Assembly: GCA_036394915.1 (NCBI GenBank)
Contig: DASWEE010000033.1
Location: 1 to 12,948 of the forward strand
DNA length: 12,948 bases
Reading direction: 5' to 3'
Source: JACDER01 sp036394915
GTDB taxonomy: Bacteria; Actinomycetota; Thermoleophilia; Gaiellales; Gaiellaceae
The notes under the pieces: generated by a model
What the model saw: only the letters and a program-made list of their open reading frames with translations
The model's database searches: none
Told to the model about the DNA's origin: nothing
In this document: one piece after another, positions 1 to 6,427 of the stretch
How the letters are laid out: each line of letters opens with the position of its first letter
Position numbering within the stretch: position 1 is the first letter of the stretch
Translations under genes and position numbers: made by a program

Positions 1-73
1 GGCTCCCCACCTCGGCCACGAGGAGATGTTCCCATAGGAGAACGAGGCCGGTGGTGTTCCTCGCCTAAATGCC

Positions 74-166
74 TTCTTTGGGCCCAGTCGGTTTTCCTGG
101 CGTGCCGGAGCCGGGCTCCGCCCGGCGGGAGGCTCGCCGGCCAGGGAAGCGAATGGGTCCAAAGAA
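74..166. repeat. Imperfect long inverted repeat, ~27-bp arms
   Basis: The left arm (74-101) begins TTCTTTGGGCCCA and ends TTCCTGGC. The right arm (140-166) reads GCCAGGGAAG and ends TGGGTCCAAAGAA. The reverse complement of the right arm matches the left arm over about 27 positions with a few mismatches and one indel. The 38-nt centre can form further GC-rich stems, for example CCGGGC-TCC-GCCCGG at 111-125. This is compatible with a MITE-like remnant or a folded transcript. No transposase or target-site duplication is evident. Confidence 0.55.
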
Positions 167-489
167 ATTCGCCGAGCCGGTCTCGCTTTCGTCCACCCCT
201 CCGGCCGACTTTCCGCTTCCGCGTACAGCCGCCCGGCTTGGCTTCGTCCTACTCGCGCTCCGTGCTCGGCGCAGGCAGGACTCTACGCTCGGAAGCAAGC
301 ACACGTCAAGGGGGTAGGAACGAATCTTGCGCAATTTGCGAGGGTTCCTTTTGAAAGTTCACTCGGCGCTCCGACCTACCCCGGAGGAGCGTCGGTCACT
401 CGGCGCCGAAAACGCCTCGGAGGCCGCCGGTGCTCGGAAATACCGACAGGCCGGCTGCGGTCCGGCCTCCTCGTGTCTGGCTGTCGAGC

Positions 490-522
490 CGGACGGCGAC
501 TCGCCGCCCGAGTCGCCGTCCG
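490..522. repeat. Perfect 14-bp stem-loop
   Basis: CGGACGGCGACTCG (490-503) and its exact reverse complement (509-522) flank a CCGCC loop. No T-run follows on either strand, so it is not a classical intrinsic terminator. It could still be a high-GC actinobacterial-type terminator or part of a structured RNA. Confidence 0.5.
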
Positions 523-628
523 CAGCTCGTCTCCCAGGTGTCTGCGGCGATCCCCGAGAGAGGATGCGCGGAGCTTATGCTAAGGGAAGCGATTGTGCAA
601 CCAGAAATTCTTTCAGGATTTCGAGACA

Positions 629-646
629 ATTGACTGACTAGTCAAT
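629..646. promoter_or_regulatory. Operator-like palindrome ATTGACT-N4-AGTCAAT
   Basis: The 18-mer ATTGACTGACTAGTCAAT has 7-bp perfect arms around a GACT centre. TGACTGAC/GTCA-type palindromes are typical of TetR/AcrR-family operators. The AT-rich context (620-665) stands out against the surrounding GC-rich DNA. There is no regulator gene in the window, and the site lies just past the 3' end of the deacetylase gene. Any regulated gene would have to be an unrecognised transcript in 1-620 or lie beyond the left edge. Confidence 0.3.
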
Positions 647-690
647 CTAATTCGGAGTCTAAAGCTTCTCCCGCATTTTCAGGCGTGATC

Positions 691-1701
691 TCAGTAAGGA
701 TTCGCGCGCGCGCGGTATTGCGGCGCAACCGCGCCGGCGAAGATCGACGGGAACGAGATGCGGTTGGGATCGCCGTCCGAGACGAACAGGCGATCCGGGT
801 TGAGCTTGAAGTAATGGAGCCAGTAGCCGCTTCCGTAGTCGACCTGACCCTTCCATGGCCCGCTCCTGATCCGCGGGATGCCGAGCGGGTCGAAGTCGAT
901 GCTGAACGGAGAAGGCGCAGGGCCGGAGCCGACCTCCATCACGCCCTGGTAGTGGTAGGACTGTCCGTCCCAGCTTCCCCTGATCGCGAGGTCGTGCGGA
1001 ACCGGATAGACGCCGTAAGGCAGGGCCATCGTCCGCACCTTCTCCTCGGGCACCGCGTCGTTGATCAGCCGTTCGCCGAGCACGATCTCCTTTTGCACTC
1101 CGGTCGCATCGAGGCTGCCGAGATTGCTGTGGTCGTACGTGTGGTCGCCGATGTCGAAGCCGAGCCGAGCAAGCTCGGCCAGCAGATCGGGGCCGTTCGA
1201 GCCGCCGCCGAACAAGCTCGCGATCACGTAGAAGGTCGCCGTCGGGGTGAAGCCGGGATGCTTGCGCGCAAAGGCGAGCATGATCCCGACGGCGGTCTCG
1301 GGATCGACCTTTCCGTCCGGAAGCAGCGAGAACTGCTCGGGGCTCGAGTCGTCGAACGTCAGCACCACGGGCGTCTTGCCCGCCGGCACGTCGATCCTGC
1401 CGGTGACCATGTCCGCCGCGCTGATGGGCCGAAAGCCGCGCCGGAAGAGCGTCCGCAGCTCGTTGCGGAACTGCGAAGGAGTCGTGTCGTACTCGCTCGC
1501 CGGGTTCTTGAGGACGCGGTGCAGCATGATCACCGGGATCACGCCCAGCTCGTTCGCGCCCACGCGCTTCGGATCGGGAAGCTTCGGCACCTGCTTGTGG
1601 CGGGTGATGGTGTGCTTGGCCGGCTCCGATTGCTTCGTGGACGATCCGCAGGCGGCCAGGAGCAGCACCGCGACCCCGACGATCAGCGCTCGAGCCTTCA
1701 C
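691..1701 (-). CDS. Polysaccharide deacetylase-like (NodB-fold) lipoprotein
   Basis: This 336-aa protein starts with a lipoprotein signal peptide ending in lipobox LAAC (lipidated Cys18), so it should be anchored outside the cytoplasmic membrane. It carries the three NodB/carbohydrate esterase 4 signatures: TFDDS at 115-119 (catalytic and metal-binding Asp pair), HTYDH at 187-191 (metal-binding His187 and His191) and LPYGVYP at 227-233. The family removes N- or O-acetyl groups from peptidoglycan, chitin-like or other envelope polysaccharides; the substrate here is unknown. Residues 240-336 extend past the core and are unassigned. The GTG start overlaps the upstream oxidase stop in GTGA (1698-1701), which implies translational coupling, and a GGGGGAAG stretch lies about 8 nt upstream. 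The fourth residue of motif 1 is followed by Ser instead of the usual Gly. Confidence 0.88.
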   Translation of the reverse strand: MKARALIVGVAVLLLAACGSSTKQSEPAKHTITRHKQVPKLPDPKRVGANELGVIPVIMLHRVLKNPASEYDTTPSQFRNELRTLFRRGFRPISAADMVTGRIDVPAGKTPVVLTFDDSSPEQFSLLPDGKVDPETAVGIMLAFARKHPGFTPTATFYVIASLFGGGSNGPDLLAELARLGFDIGDHTYDHSNLGSLDATGVQKEIVLGERLINDAVPEEKVRTMALPYGVYPVPHDLAIRGSWDGQSYHYQGVMEVGSGPAPSPFSIDFDPLGIPRIRSGPWKGQVDYGSGYWLHYFKLNPDRLFVSDGDPNRISFPSIFAGAVAPQYRARANPY

Positions 1702-2819
1702 GCCGCCGCTTCCCCCGCCGTGCGCAGGTTCGGCGCCGGCTGCCGCGGCTCGAGCCCGAAACGGACGTCGGGCTCGTCCCGCTCCTCGAGCAAACCCGCG
1801 ACGTACTCGCCGAGGGCCGGTCCGTGCTTGAAGCCGTGGCCCGAGCCCCCGCCGAGCAGCCAGACTCGCTCGTGCTCAGGGTGCGGTGCGATCAGAAAGT
1901 GCGTGTCTGGGGTGAGGCTGTAGGCGCAGGTCCGGGTTCCCACGAGCGGCGCATCCGCGAGCGCCGGAAACCGCGTCGCGATATACCGGCGCGCCTCACG
2001 CTCGCCGTCGGCCGATGCGACCCGGGGATCGCCGTCGGGATCGAACTCAGGCCCCTCCCGGTCGGGAGCGACCTTCACACCGCGCCCGTCCAGGTCGCCG
2101 AGCCCGTACACGGCCCCGCCGTAGTCGACCCAGCCCGGGACCGGCGGCGTCTGCCAGTCAACGCCGGCGCCGAAATAGAAGACATCCTGCTTAGTGATTC
2201 TCAGCTTGACCAAGCCGGGGAAGATCGAAGGTAGCCAGGCGCCGCAGGCCCAGACGATTCGATCCGCCTCGAGCCGCCGGCCGTCGACCGCGACTGCCGC
2301 TCCGTCCGGCCGCGCCACGCCCCCGAGCAAGCGGGCGCCGCGCGCGAGCGCGTCGCCCACGATCACTCGAACCGCCTCGCGCGCGCGCAGGATTCCGGCT
2401 TCGGGCTCGTAGAGGACAAAGGCAAGGCCTTCGCCGTCGAAGCTCGGGAACAGGTCCTCGGCAGCGTCCAGGGAGATGCGGTCGACCGGGACCCCCTCGG
2501 CGCGCAGTGTGCGCTCGCTCTCGGCCTCCCAGCCTTCCTCGCTGCGCACGAGCCAGGCCACGCCGGACTGGACGAGAAGCTCGGTCCCCGTCTGCTCCTC
2601 GAGCTCACGCCACAGCTCACGAGCGCGCCAGGCAGAGCGTGTGTACCAGCCGTCCTGCCCATGTGAGAAGCGGATCAGGCGGGACTCGTCCCCCGAGGCG
2701 GCGCGAACGTGCCCGGGCGGATAGCGGTCGACCAGCGTGACGTCCCACCCGTTCAGGCCCAAGCGGCGGGCAACAGAGGAGCCGAAGATGCCGGCTCCGA
2801 CGACGACTGCACTTGGCAC
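1698..2819 (-). CDS. FAD-dependent amine oxidase, monomeric sarcosine oxidase / N-methyltryptophan oxidase type
   Basis: This 373-aa protein matches the usual length of MSOX-type enzymes of the DAO family, which oxidise secondary N-methyl amines to imines with release of H2O2. The dinucleotide-binding fold is at the N-terminus (GAGIFGSS, then acidic D31 at the end of strand 2). SRLIR (46-50) matches the flavin-proximal Arg motif. TCAYSLTPD places Cys298 where MSOX attaches FAD covalently. Lys249 fits the MSOX oxygen-activating Lys, and SGHGFK (Lys331) fits the substrate carboxylate-binding region. No other sarcosine oxidase subunit is nearby, as expected for a monomeric enzyme. The GTG start lies 20 nt after the stop of the propeller gene, without a clear ribosome binding site. 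The stop overlaps the next gene by 4 nt. The exact substrate (sarcosine, N-methyl amino acid, other amine) cannot be read from the sequence. Confidence 0.87.
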   Translation of the reverse strand: MPSAVVVGAGIFGSSVARRLGLNGWDVTLVDRYPPGHVRAASGDESRLIRFSHGQDGWYTRSAWRARELWRELEEQTGTELLVQSGVAWLVRSEEGWEAESERTLRAEGVPVDRISLDAAEDLFPSFDGEGLAFVLYEPEAGILRAREAVRVIVGDALARGARLLGGVARPDGAAVAVDGRRLEADRIVWACGAWLPSIFPGLVKLRITKQDVFYFGAGVDWQTPPVPGWVDYGGAVYGLGDLDGRGVKVAPDREGPEFDPDGDPRVASADGEREARRYIATRFPALADAPLVGTRTCAYSLTPDTHFLIAPHPEHERVWLLGGGSGHGFKHGPALGEYVAGLLEERDEPDVRFGLEPRQPAPNLRTAGEAAA

Positions 2820-2839
2820 GCGCTAAGGGTAGTCGTGTT

Positions 2840-4498
2840 TCAGGGTGCCACGCGGGTGGCGAAAATCGCCTCGTTGAAGCGACCGCCGGCCGGCACTGCC
2901 GCGAGCGCGAAGACCGGGACGGCGACCCCCCCGGCAAAGGACGTCGAGATGTAGTCGCCGAGCATCCGTCCCAGATTCGTGTCCGCCAGCCAGGAGAGGT
3001 GCATCGACTCGGTGTTGAGGCGACGCGGCGCCGACCAGGTCCTTCCACCGTTGTTCGAGCTGACCAGGCCCGCGTCGATCCGCTCGCACGAGGCGATTCC
3101 GCTGCAGGCCGTCAGCGTGTAGTACGCGACCGCCAGCCGTGCGTGGACCCCCTGCGTGCCTGGCGCGACCGCCAGACCGGGGACGAACGAGTCGACGTCG
3201 AGGAACGCATCCGTCGTGGGAAGACGCGCCGAACGCGACCAGGAGATGCCGTCGGCCGATCTCGAAAGCACGATCTCGTTGGCCTCGCACCCCCGGTCGA
3301 GTTCGCAGCCCTGCCAGGCGAGATAGACCGTCCCGCCGGCATCGACGTCGCCGGAGACGAACTGCGGCGTGCGCACCTCTCGCACCTCCCAGCCGTTGAG
3401 GATGGCGACGCGCCGCGGCGGAGTGAACGTCGCGCCGCCGTCCGTGGAGAGGACAGCGGCGATCTCGTCCTGTTCGAACGCTGCCATGGCGGCGATCGAC
3501 GTGTAGGCCACGACCAGGGACCCGTCGGGCCGTGGCAGCGGCTGCGCGCCGTTCACGAGCTCGGTCGTGAGGCCTCCCGGGGCTGCCGTGACGGAACGCG
3601 ACCAGCTGGCCCCGCCGTCGTTCGTGCTGCGGATCGCGATCCCGCCGGTCTCGAGGTTCAGGTAGGTGAGGTAGCACCGGCCCCGGAACGGGCTCCTGCT
3701 CCAGTTGTCGCACGCGAGCCAGCCCTTGTCGACCTGCTCGGGCGGGGTCTTGACGCCGGTGACCGGAGGACGCCAGGTGATCCCGTCGCTCGAGCGGCTG
3801 ATCAGCACGGCGTCGCCTTCCGGAAGCTGCGCGAGGGAGGCGATCAGCCACAGGCGATGGACGGCGTCGTAGGCGACGGCCGGATCGCTGACGAGCTCTG
3901 CGACACCTGCCGGCCGCGAGGCGAGCGAGAGCGACGGAAGCAGACCGGAATGCCAGGTCTTGCCGGCGTTCTTCGACGTGGCGAATCCCGTTGCCAGGGC
4001 ACCGCCGTTCTCGAAGCGCCCGACCTGGAAGGCCGCGACCACGACTTTGCCGTGAGCGAAGCTGTCCGGCTCCACCTCCGTGCCGTCCTGCGCGCCGAGC
4101 CCGCGGAACGGGTCCTGGGAGAGCTGGCGGGTCACGAGCTCGCAGTCGGCCGCGACGTTGTCCGAGAGGTCTGCGACCGCGAGGTCGCGTCCCAGTCCGC
4201 AGGTGACGCGGTCGGCGGAGCCGTCGAACGCCGCCGACAACCGGTCGGATCCCGACCCTCCGAAGATGGTGTCGCTTCCGGTCCCGCCGTCGAGGAAGTC
4301 GTCGCCCCGGCGGCTCTCGAGGTAGTCGGCCCCGCCGTAGCCGAGCAGCGTGTCCGACCGCGCCGTCCCGATCAGTCTGTCGGTGCCCTGGGTTCCGCGC
4401 AACGTCTCGGCCGGAGCGGAGGCCGCGAAGGCGCCGAGTGAGACCAGCGCTGTGAGGAGGAGCGCGCCGAGGAGACGAGGGTCACGGGCGGCGGCCAG
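2840..4498 (-). CDS. Secreted RTX-repeat plus Asp-box (BNR/sialidase-like) beta-propeller protein; start codon uncertain
   Basis: From the first canonical-type start (TTG, 4400-4402) the protein has 520 aa. Numbering from there, residues 3-55 hold hemolysin-type calcium-binding repeats (GYGGADYL, GGTGSDTIF, GGSGSDRL), followed by a Cys-containing linker (C68, C87). Six Asp boxes then fall at about 143-150, 204-210, 259-267, 319-326, 381-388 and 449-456, spaced 55-62 residues, as expected for a six-bladed propeller. Asp boxes are typical of sialidases but are structural, and I cannot place the sialidase Arg triad, so enzyme activity is unproven. The frame stays open for 32 residues upstream and encodes a good signal peptide (hydrophobic core LLGALLLTALVSLGAFAA, predicted cleavage after ASA). 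Only CTG (4496-4498) is available as its start, with GGGGAGG 14 nt upstream. It is the first of three closely packed minus-strand genes. Confidence 0.85.
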   Translation of the reverse strand: MAAARDPRLLGALLLTALVSLGAFAASAPAETLRGTQGTDRLIGTARSDTLLGYGGADYLESRRGDDFLDGGTGSDTIFGGSGSDRLSAAFDGSADRVTCGLGRDLAVADLSDNVAADCELVTRQLSQDPFRGLGAQDGTEVEPDSFAHGKVVVAAFQVGRFENGGALATGFATSKNAGKTWHSGLLPSLSLASRPAGVAELVSDPAVAYDAVHRLWLIASLAQLPEGDAVLISRSSDGITWRPPVTGVKTPPEQVDKGWLACDNWSRSPFRGRCYLTYLNLETGGIAIRSTNDGGASWSRSVTAAPGGLTTELVNGAQPLPRPDGSLVVAYTSIAAMAAFEQDEIAAVLSTDGGATFTPPRRVAILNGWEVREVRTPQFVSGDVDAGGTVYLAWQGCELDRGCEANEIVLSRSADGISWSRSARLPTTDAFLDVDSFVPGLAVAPGTQGVHARLAVAYYTLTACSGIASCERIDAGLVSSNNGGRTWSAPRRLNTESMHLSWLADTNLGRMLGDYISTSFAGGVAVPVFALAAVPAGGRFNEAIFATRVAP

Positions 4499-4557
4499 GG
4501 CCTAATGATGGGCCTCCCCGGCCGCGCCGTCAATGGCGAGGAACGCGCGAGCGTCGT

Positions 4558-4719
4558 CTAGTACTGGCCCGGGTACTGGTTCTCGCCGTACTGCGCCGCG
4601 TTCTCGCGGGCGCCCCGGCGGGCCTCGCGAATGAGCTTGTCGGCGTCCGGCGCGCTGAGCCTGCGAAGGCGAGCGGCACGTCTCCACTCCCGGTATCGGG
4701 CTACAAGATTGCGAAGCAC
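4558..4719 (-). CDS. Possible small basic hypothetical protein (53 aa)
   Basis: I do not recognise this protein. A GTG at 4717-4719 opens a 53-aa frame with an Arg-rich, amphipathic helical first part (LVARYREWRRAARLRRL) and a polar tail ending GENQYPGQY. Codons in the second half are almost all G or C in the third position, as in the neighbouring real genes; the first half is less biased and no good ribosome binding site precedes the GTG. It sits 28 nt past the 3' end of tRNA-Pro and about 60 nt before the propeller gene, same strand, so it could be the first gene of that operon. The same frame stays open into the tRNA but cannot start there. A chance frame remains possible. Confidence 0.38.
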   Translation of the reverse strand: MLRNLVARYREWRRAARLRRLSAPDADKLIREARRGARENAAQYGENQYPGQY

Positions 4720-4747
4720 CCGGCCAGTGTAGGTGGCCGGCCATTCA

Positions 4748-4822
4748 TCGGGGTGGCCGGATTCGAGCCGGCGTCCTCCCGGCCCCAAACCGGGCGCTCT
4801 GACCAGGCTGAGCTACACCCCG
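4748..4822 (-). tRNA. tRNA-Pro (anticodon UGG)
   Basis: This is a 75-nt cloverleaf. The acceptor stem CGGGGTG pairs with CACCCCG, followed by discriminator A73; the terminal C1-G72 pair and A73 are typical of bacterial tRNA-Pro. The anticodon stem CCCGG/CCGGG encloses loop TTTGGGG, giving anticodon TGG, which reads CCA and other Pro codons. The T-arm GCCGG-CTCGAAT-CCGGC has C at position 54 where T is usual. CCA is not encoded (TGA follows). The D-arm contains AGCTCAGCCTGG. A possible -10 (TAGACT, minus strand, 4833-4838) lies 10 nt upstream, inside the neighbouring pseudogene. Confidence 0.95.
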
Positions 4823-5287
4823 TTCGTCAAGGAGTCTAACCACTGCTCCCGAAGGCAATCCATCCACGCCTGCAGACGCGCGCGGAGGTTTGTGTCACCT
4901 ACGGCGATCGTTAGCACGCCATAACGAGATCGCCATTTTCGTCCTGCGAGCCCATTGCTGTTGGATTTCCGTTGGAGTCGAATCGCGGTCGGCTCGATTC
5001 CTAGTTGAGGGGCCCAAAAGCGCCGAAGCTCGTCGAGATCCTGGTCGGCGTGGTACTGGATCGAATAGCCGGTACTTCTTCTGCATCGCGCGAGCGCCGG
5101 CCAGTCGCGCCGATTCCGGCCACTCCGCACGCGGCCTCCGAGGGATCGGCAGGTCCCGAACCCAGTAGTAGATCGTCGTCCGCGGCAGCGCCAGACACTC
5201 GGCCAGTTGGTCGATCGTCATCTTGCGCTTGCGCCGAAGCTCCCGCGCCTTCTCGCGTAGGTAGAGCGGATATGCTATGTTGTCAGA
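4813..5287 (-). pseudogene. Broken HTH-domain gene with internal deletion and frame change
   Basis: Two minus-strand frames together give the two ends of one protein. The first part (from about 5284 to about 5070) reads PLYLREKAREL, then a helix-turn-helix segment (MTIDQLAECLALPRTTIYYW) and a basic stretch ending MQKKYR. The second part, in another frame from about 5070 to 4813, reads YSIQYHADQDLDELRRFW and ends ARLQAWMDCLREQWLDSL. I recognise these as the N- and C-terminal blocks of an actinobacterial HTH family whose middle normally carries an EGxK/NSDP block reminiscent of LAGLIDADG-like proteins; that block is absent here. Family recognition is from memory. The conserved N-terminal block also lacks an in-frame ATG, GTG or TTG before Met at 5221. 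The stop codon lies inside the 5' end of tRNA-Pro. Confidence 0.75.
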
Positions 5288-5330
5288 TTAGCAAACGGAT
5301 CGGATGGATTGCTTCCGGTAGGTTCGCGCG

Positions 5331-6290
5331 GTGACCGAGCTTCCGCCGCTTCAGCGCGACGAGGCCGGCCCGCGCAGGCAGCCGTGGCTCGGGTACTTGA
5401 TGGTGCTCTCCGCCGCGGTGCTGTTCGCGGTCAACGGCGTCGTGTCGAAGGTGATCCTGGCCTCGGGGCTCTCGTCGATGCGGCTGACCGAGGTCAGGAT
5501 CACCGGAGCCGCAATCGGGCTGGTCCTGGGGCTCCTGCTGGTCCGCCCAGCGAGCCTGCACGTCAAGCGCCGCGAGCTTCCGTTCCTCGCCCTGTTCGGG
5601 ATAGGCGGGCTCGCGCTCGTGCAGTGGCTCTACTTCCTCGCCATCCACCGGCTCGAGATCGGGATCGCTCTCCTGATCCAGTACCTCGCGCCGCTGCTGG
5701 TCGCCCTCTGGGCGCGCTTCGTCGTGCACCAACAGGTTCGCAGGCGGCTCTGGCTCGCGCTCGTGCTGGCACTCACCGGGCTGACGCTCGTCGTCCAGAT
5801 CTGGCGTGGAACCGCCACCGGCCTCGACGGGCTCGGCGTCGCCGCCTCACTCGCGGCCGCCGTGGCGTTCGCGGCGTACATCCTGCTCGCCGAGCACGGC
5901 GTCAAGACCCGCGACGCCGTCTCGCTCACCGCCTACGGATTCGTCTTCGGAGCCGTGTTCTTCGCGCTGATCCAGCCCTGGTGGAGCTTTCCGGGCCAGC
6001 TCGTGACGGAGCGCGTCTCGCTCCTGGGCAACCTGGCGTCGTCGCACCTGCCGGTCTGGGCGCTCATGCTCTGGATGGTCGTGCTCGGAGCGATCGTGCC
6101 GTTCGTGCTCTTCGTCAGCGCGCTACGCCACATCGCCGCGACTCGGGCCAGCATTCTCGCCATGCTCGAGCCCGTCGTCGCGACGGCGGTCGCCTGGGCA
6201 TGGCTGGACGAGTCGCTCGGCGCAGTCCAAATCGCCGGCGGCGCGATCGTGCTCGCAGGCATCGTGCTCGCGCAGACCGCCCGCGACTAG
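5331..6290 (+). CDS. EamA/DMT-superfamily membrane transporter
   Basis: This 319-aa protein has about ten hydrophobic segments in two tandem EamA repeats, the standard length and layout of bacterial drug/metabolite transporters (RhaT/YdcZ/RarD-like exporters). The first repeat starts at about residue 20 (GYLMVLSAAVLFAVNGVVSK); the second starts at about residue 155 (GVAASLAAAVAFAAYILLAEH). The second repeat contains the family-typical run SILAMLEPVVATAVAWAWLDE near 270-290, with the EP pair. Members export amino acids or other small metabolites; the substrate is not predictable. The GTG start has only a weak purine stretch (GGTAGG) upstream. The gene is monocistronic: it is divergent from the pseudogene and converges on the response regulator, with hairpin repeats starting immediately after its TAG stop. 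Confidence 0.9.
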   Translation: MTELPPLQRDEAGPRRQPWLGYLMVLSAAVLFAVNGVVSKVILASGLSSMRLTEVRITGAAIGLVLGLLLVRPASLHVKRRELPFLALFGIGGLALVQWLYFLAIHRLEIGIALLIQYLAPLLVALWARFVVHQQVRRRLWLALVLALTGLTLVVQIWRGTATGLDGLGVAASLAAAVAFAAYILLAEHGVKTRDAVSLTAYGFVFGAVFFALIQPWWSFPGQLVTERVSLLGNLASSHLPVWALMLWMVVLGAIVPFVLFVSALRHIAATRASILAMLEPVVATAVAWAWLDESLGAVQIAGGAIVLAGIVLAQTARD

Positions 6291-6317
6291 CACGGGGGAA
6301 ACCAGGTTTCCCCCGTG
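6291..6317. repeat. GGGGGAAAC-type hairpin, copy 1 (terminator-like)
   Basis: CACGGGGGAAACC (6291-6303) and GGTTTCCCCCGTG (6305-6317) are perfect inverted copies around a single A, so the folded form would have about 11-12 bp and a 3-5-nt loop. It begins at the base after the transporter stop codon. There is no T-tract; a C-rich stretch (AGCCCCTTCTTCC) follows. It is likely a terminator or extragenic palindrome serving both convergent genes. Confidence 0.7.
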
Positions 6318-6332
6318 AGCCCCTTCTTCCTT

Positions 6333-6353
6333 GGGGGAACCTCTGGTTCCCCC
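6333..6353. repeat. GGGGGAAC-type hairpin, copy 2 (terminator-like)
   Basis: GGGGGAACC (6333-6341), loop TCT, GGTTCCCCC (6345-6353). It lies 15 nt after copy 1 and is again followed by a C-rich stretch (TGGCCCCCCTCC). It shares core and downstream flank with the copies at 6291 and 11858. The rest of the intergenic space to 6427 shows no gene. Confidence 0.65.
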
Positions 6354-6427
6354 TGGCCCCCCTCCGGGCGCCGGCATGGCTCTCGCCGGGCATAGCCTGG
6401 CTTCGCCTCCATCACGAAGTCCGCGTT

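Larger units (their letters stand above)
1..690. other. Gene-poor structured region without a convincing CDS
   Basis: Open frames here are short, overlap one another on both strands and resemble no family I recognise, so no gene is called. The stretch is rich in inverted repeats: a ~93-bp imperfect palindrome (74-166), a short stem (316-321 with 344-349) followed by TTTT, a 7-bp stem with a 7-nt loop (448-468), a 14-bp perfect stem (490-522) and an 18-bp operator-like palindrome (629-646). CACTCGGCGC occurs twice, at 360-369 and 397-406. It lies downstream of the deacetylase operon, so it could be a 3' region, a structured RNA, a small non-autonomous element or decayed coding DNA. Nothing in the sequence decides between these. 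Confidence 0.5.

Noticed and set aside
360..406. Direct repeat CACTCGGCGC as a CRISPR-like or iterated element
   Set aside because: Only two 10-bp copies and no regular spacer; likely chance in GC-rich DNA.
65..641. Several small open frames on both strands in the left 640 bases
   Set aside because: They overlap each other, have low-complexity Arg/Pro/Ser products and no ribosome binding site or family likeness.
685..1923. Long plus-strand open frame opposite the deacetylase and oxidase genes
   Set aside because: Its Arg-, Asp- and Val-rich product lacks any fold pattern, and the minus strand carries clear NodB and flavoenzyme motifs. It is an antisense artefact of high GC.
2813..4441. 542-codon plus-strand open frame opposite the RTX/propeller gene
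   Set aside because: No domain, skewed composition, and the opposite strand encodes six Asp boxes and RTX repeats.
4502..4744. 80-codon minus-strand frame ending at the TAG before the propeller signal peptide
   Set aside because: It is in a different frame from the better-biased 53-aa candidate, is rich in Arg/Pro/Gly and resembles nothing.
4740..4830. tRNA-Pro as a phage or integrative-element attachment site
   Set aside because: No integrase and no repeated tRNA 3' end are visible in the window; only the neighbouring decayed gene hints at past insertion.
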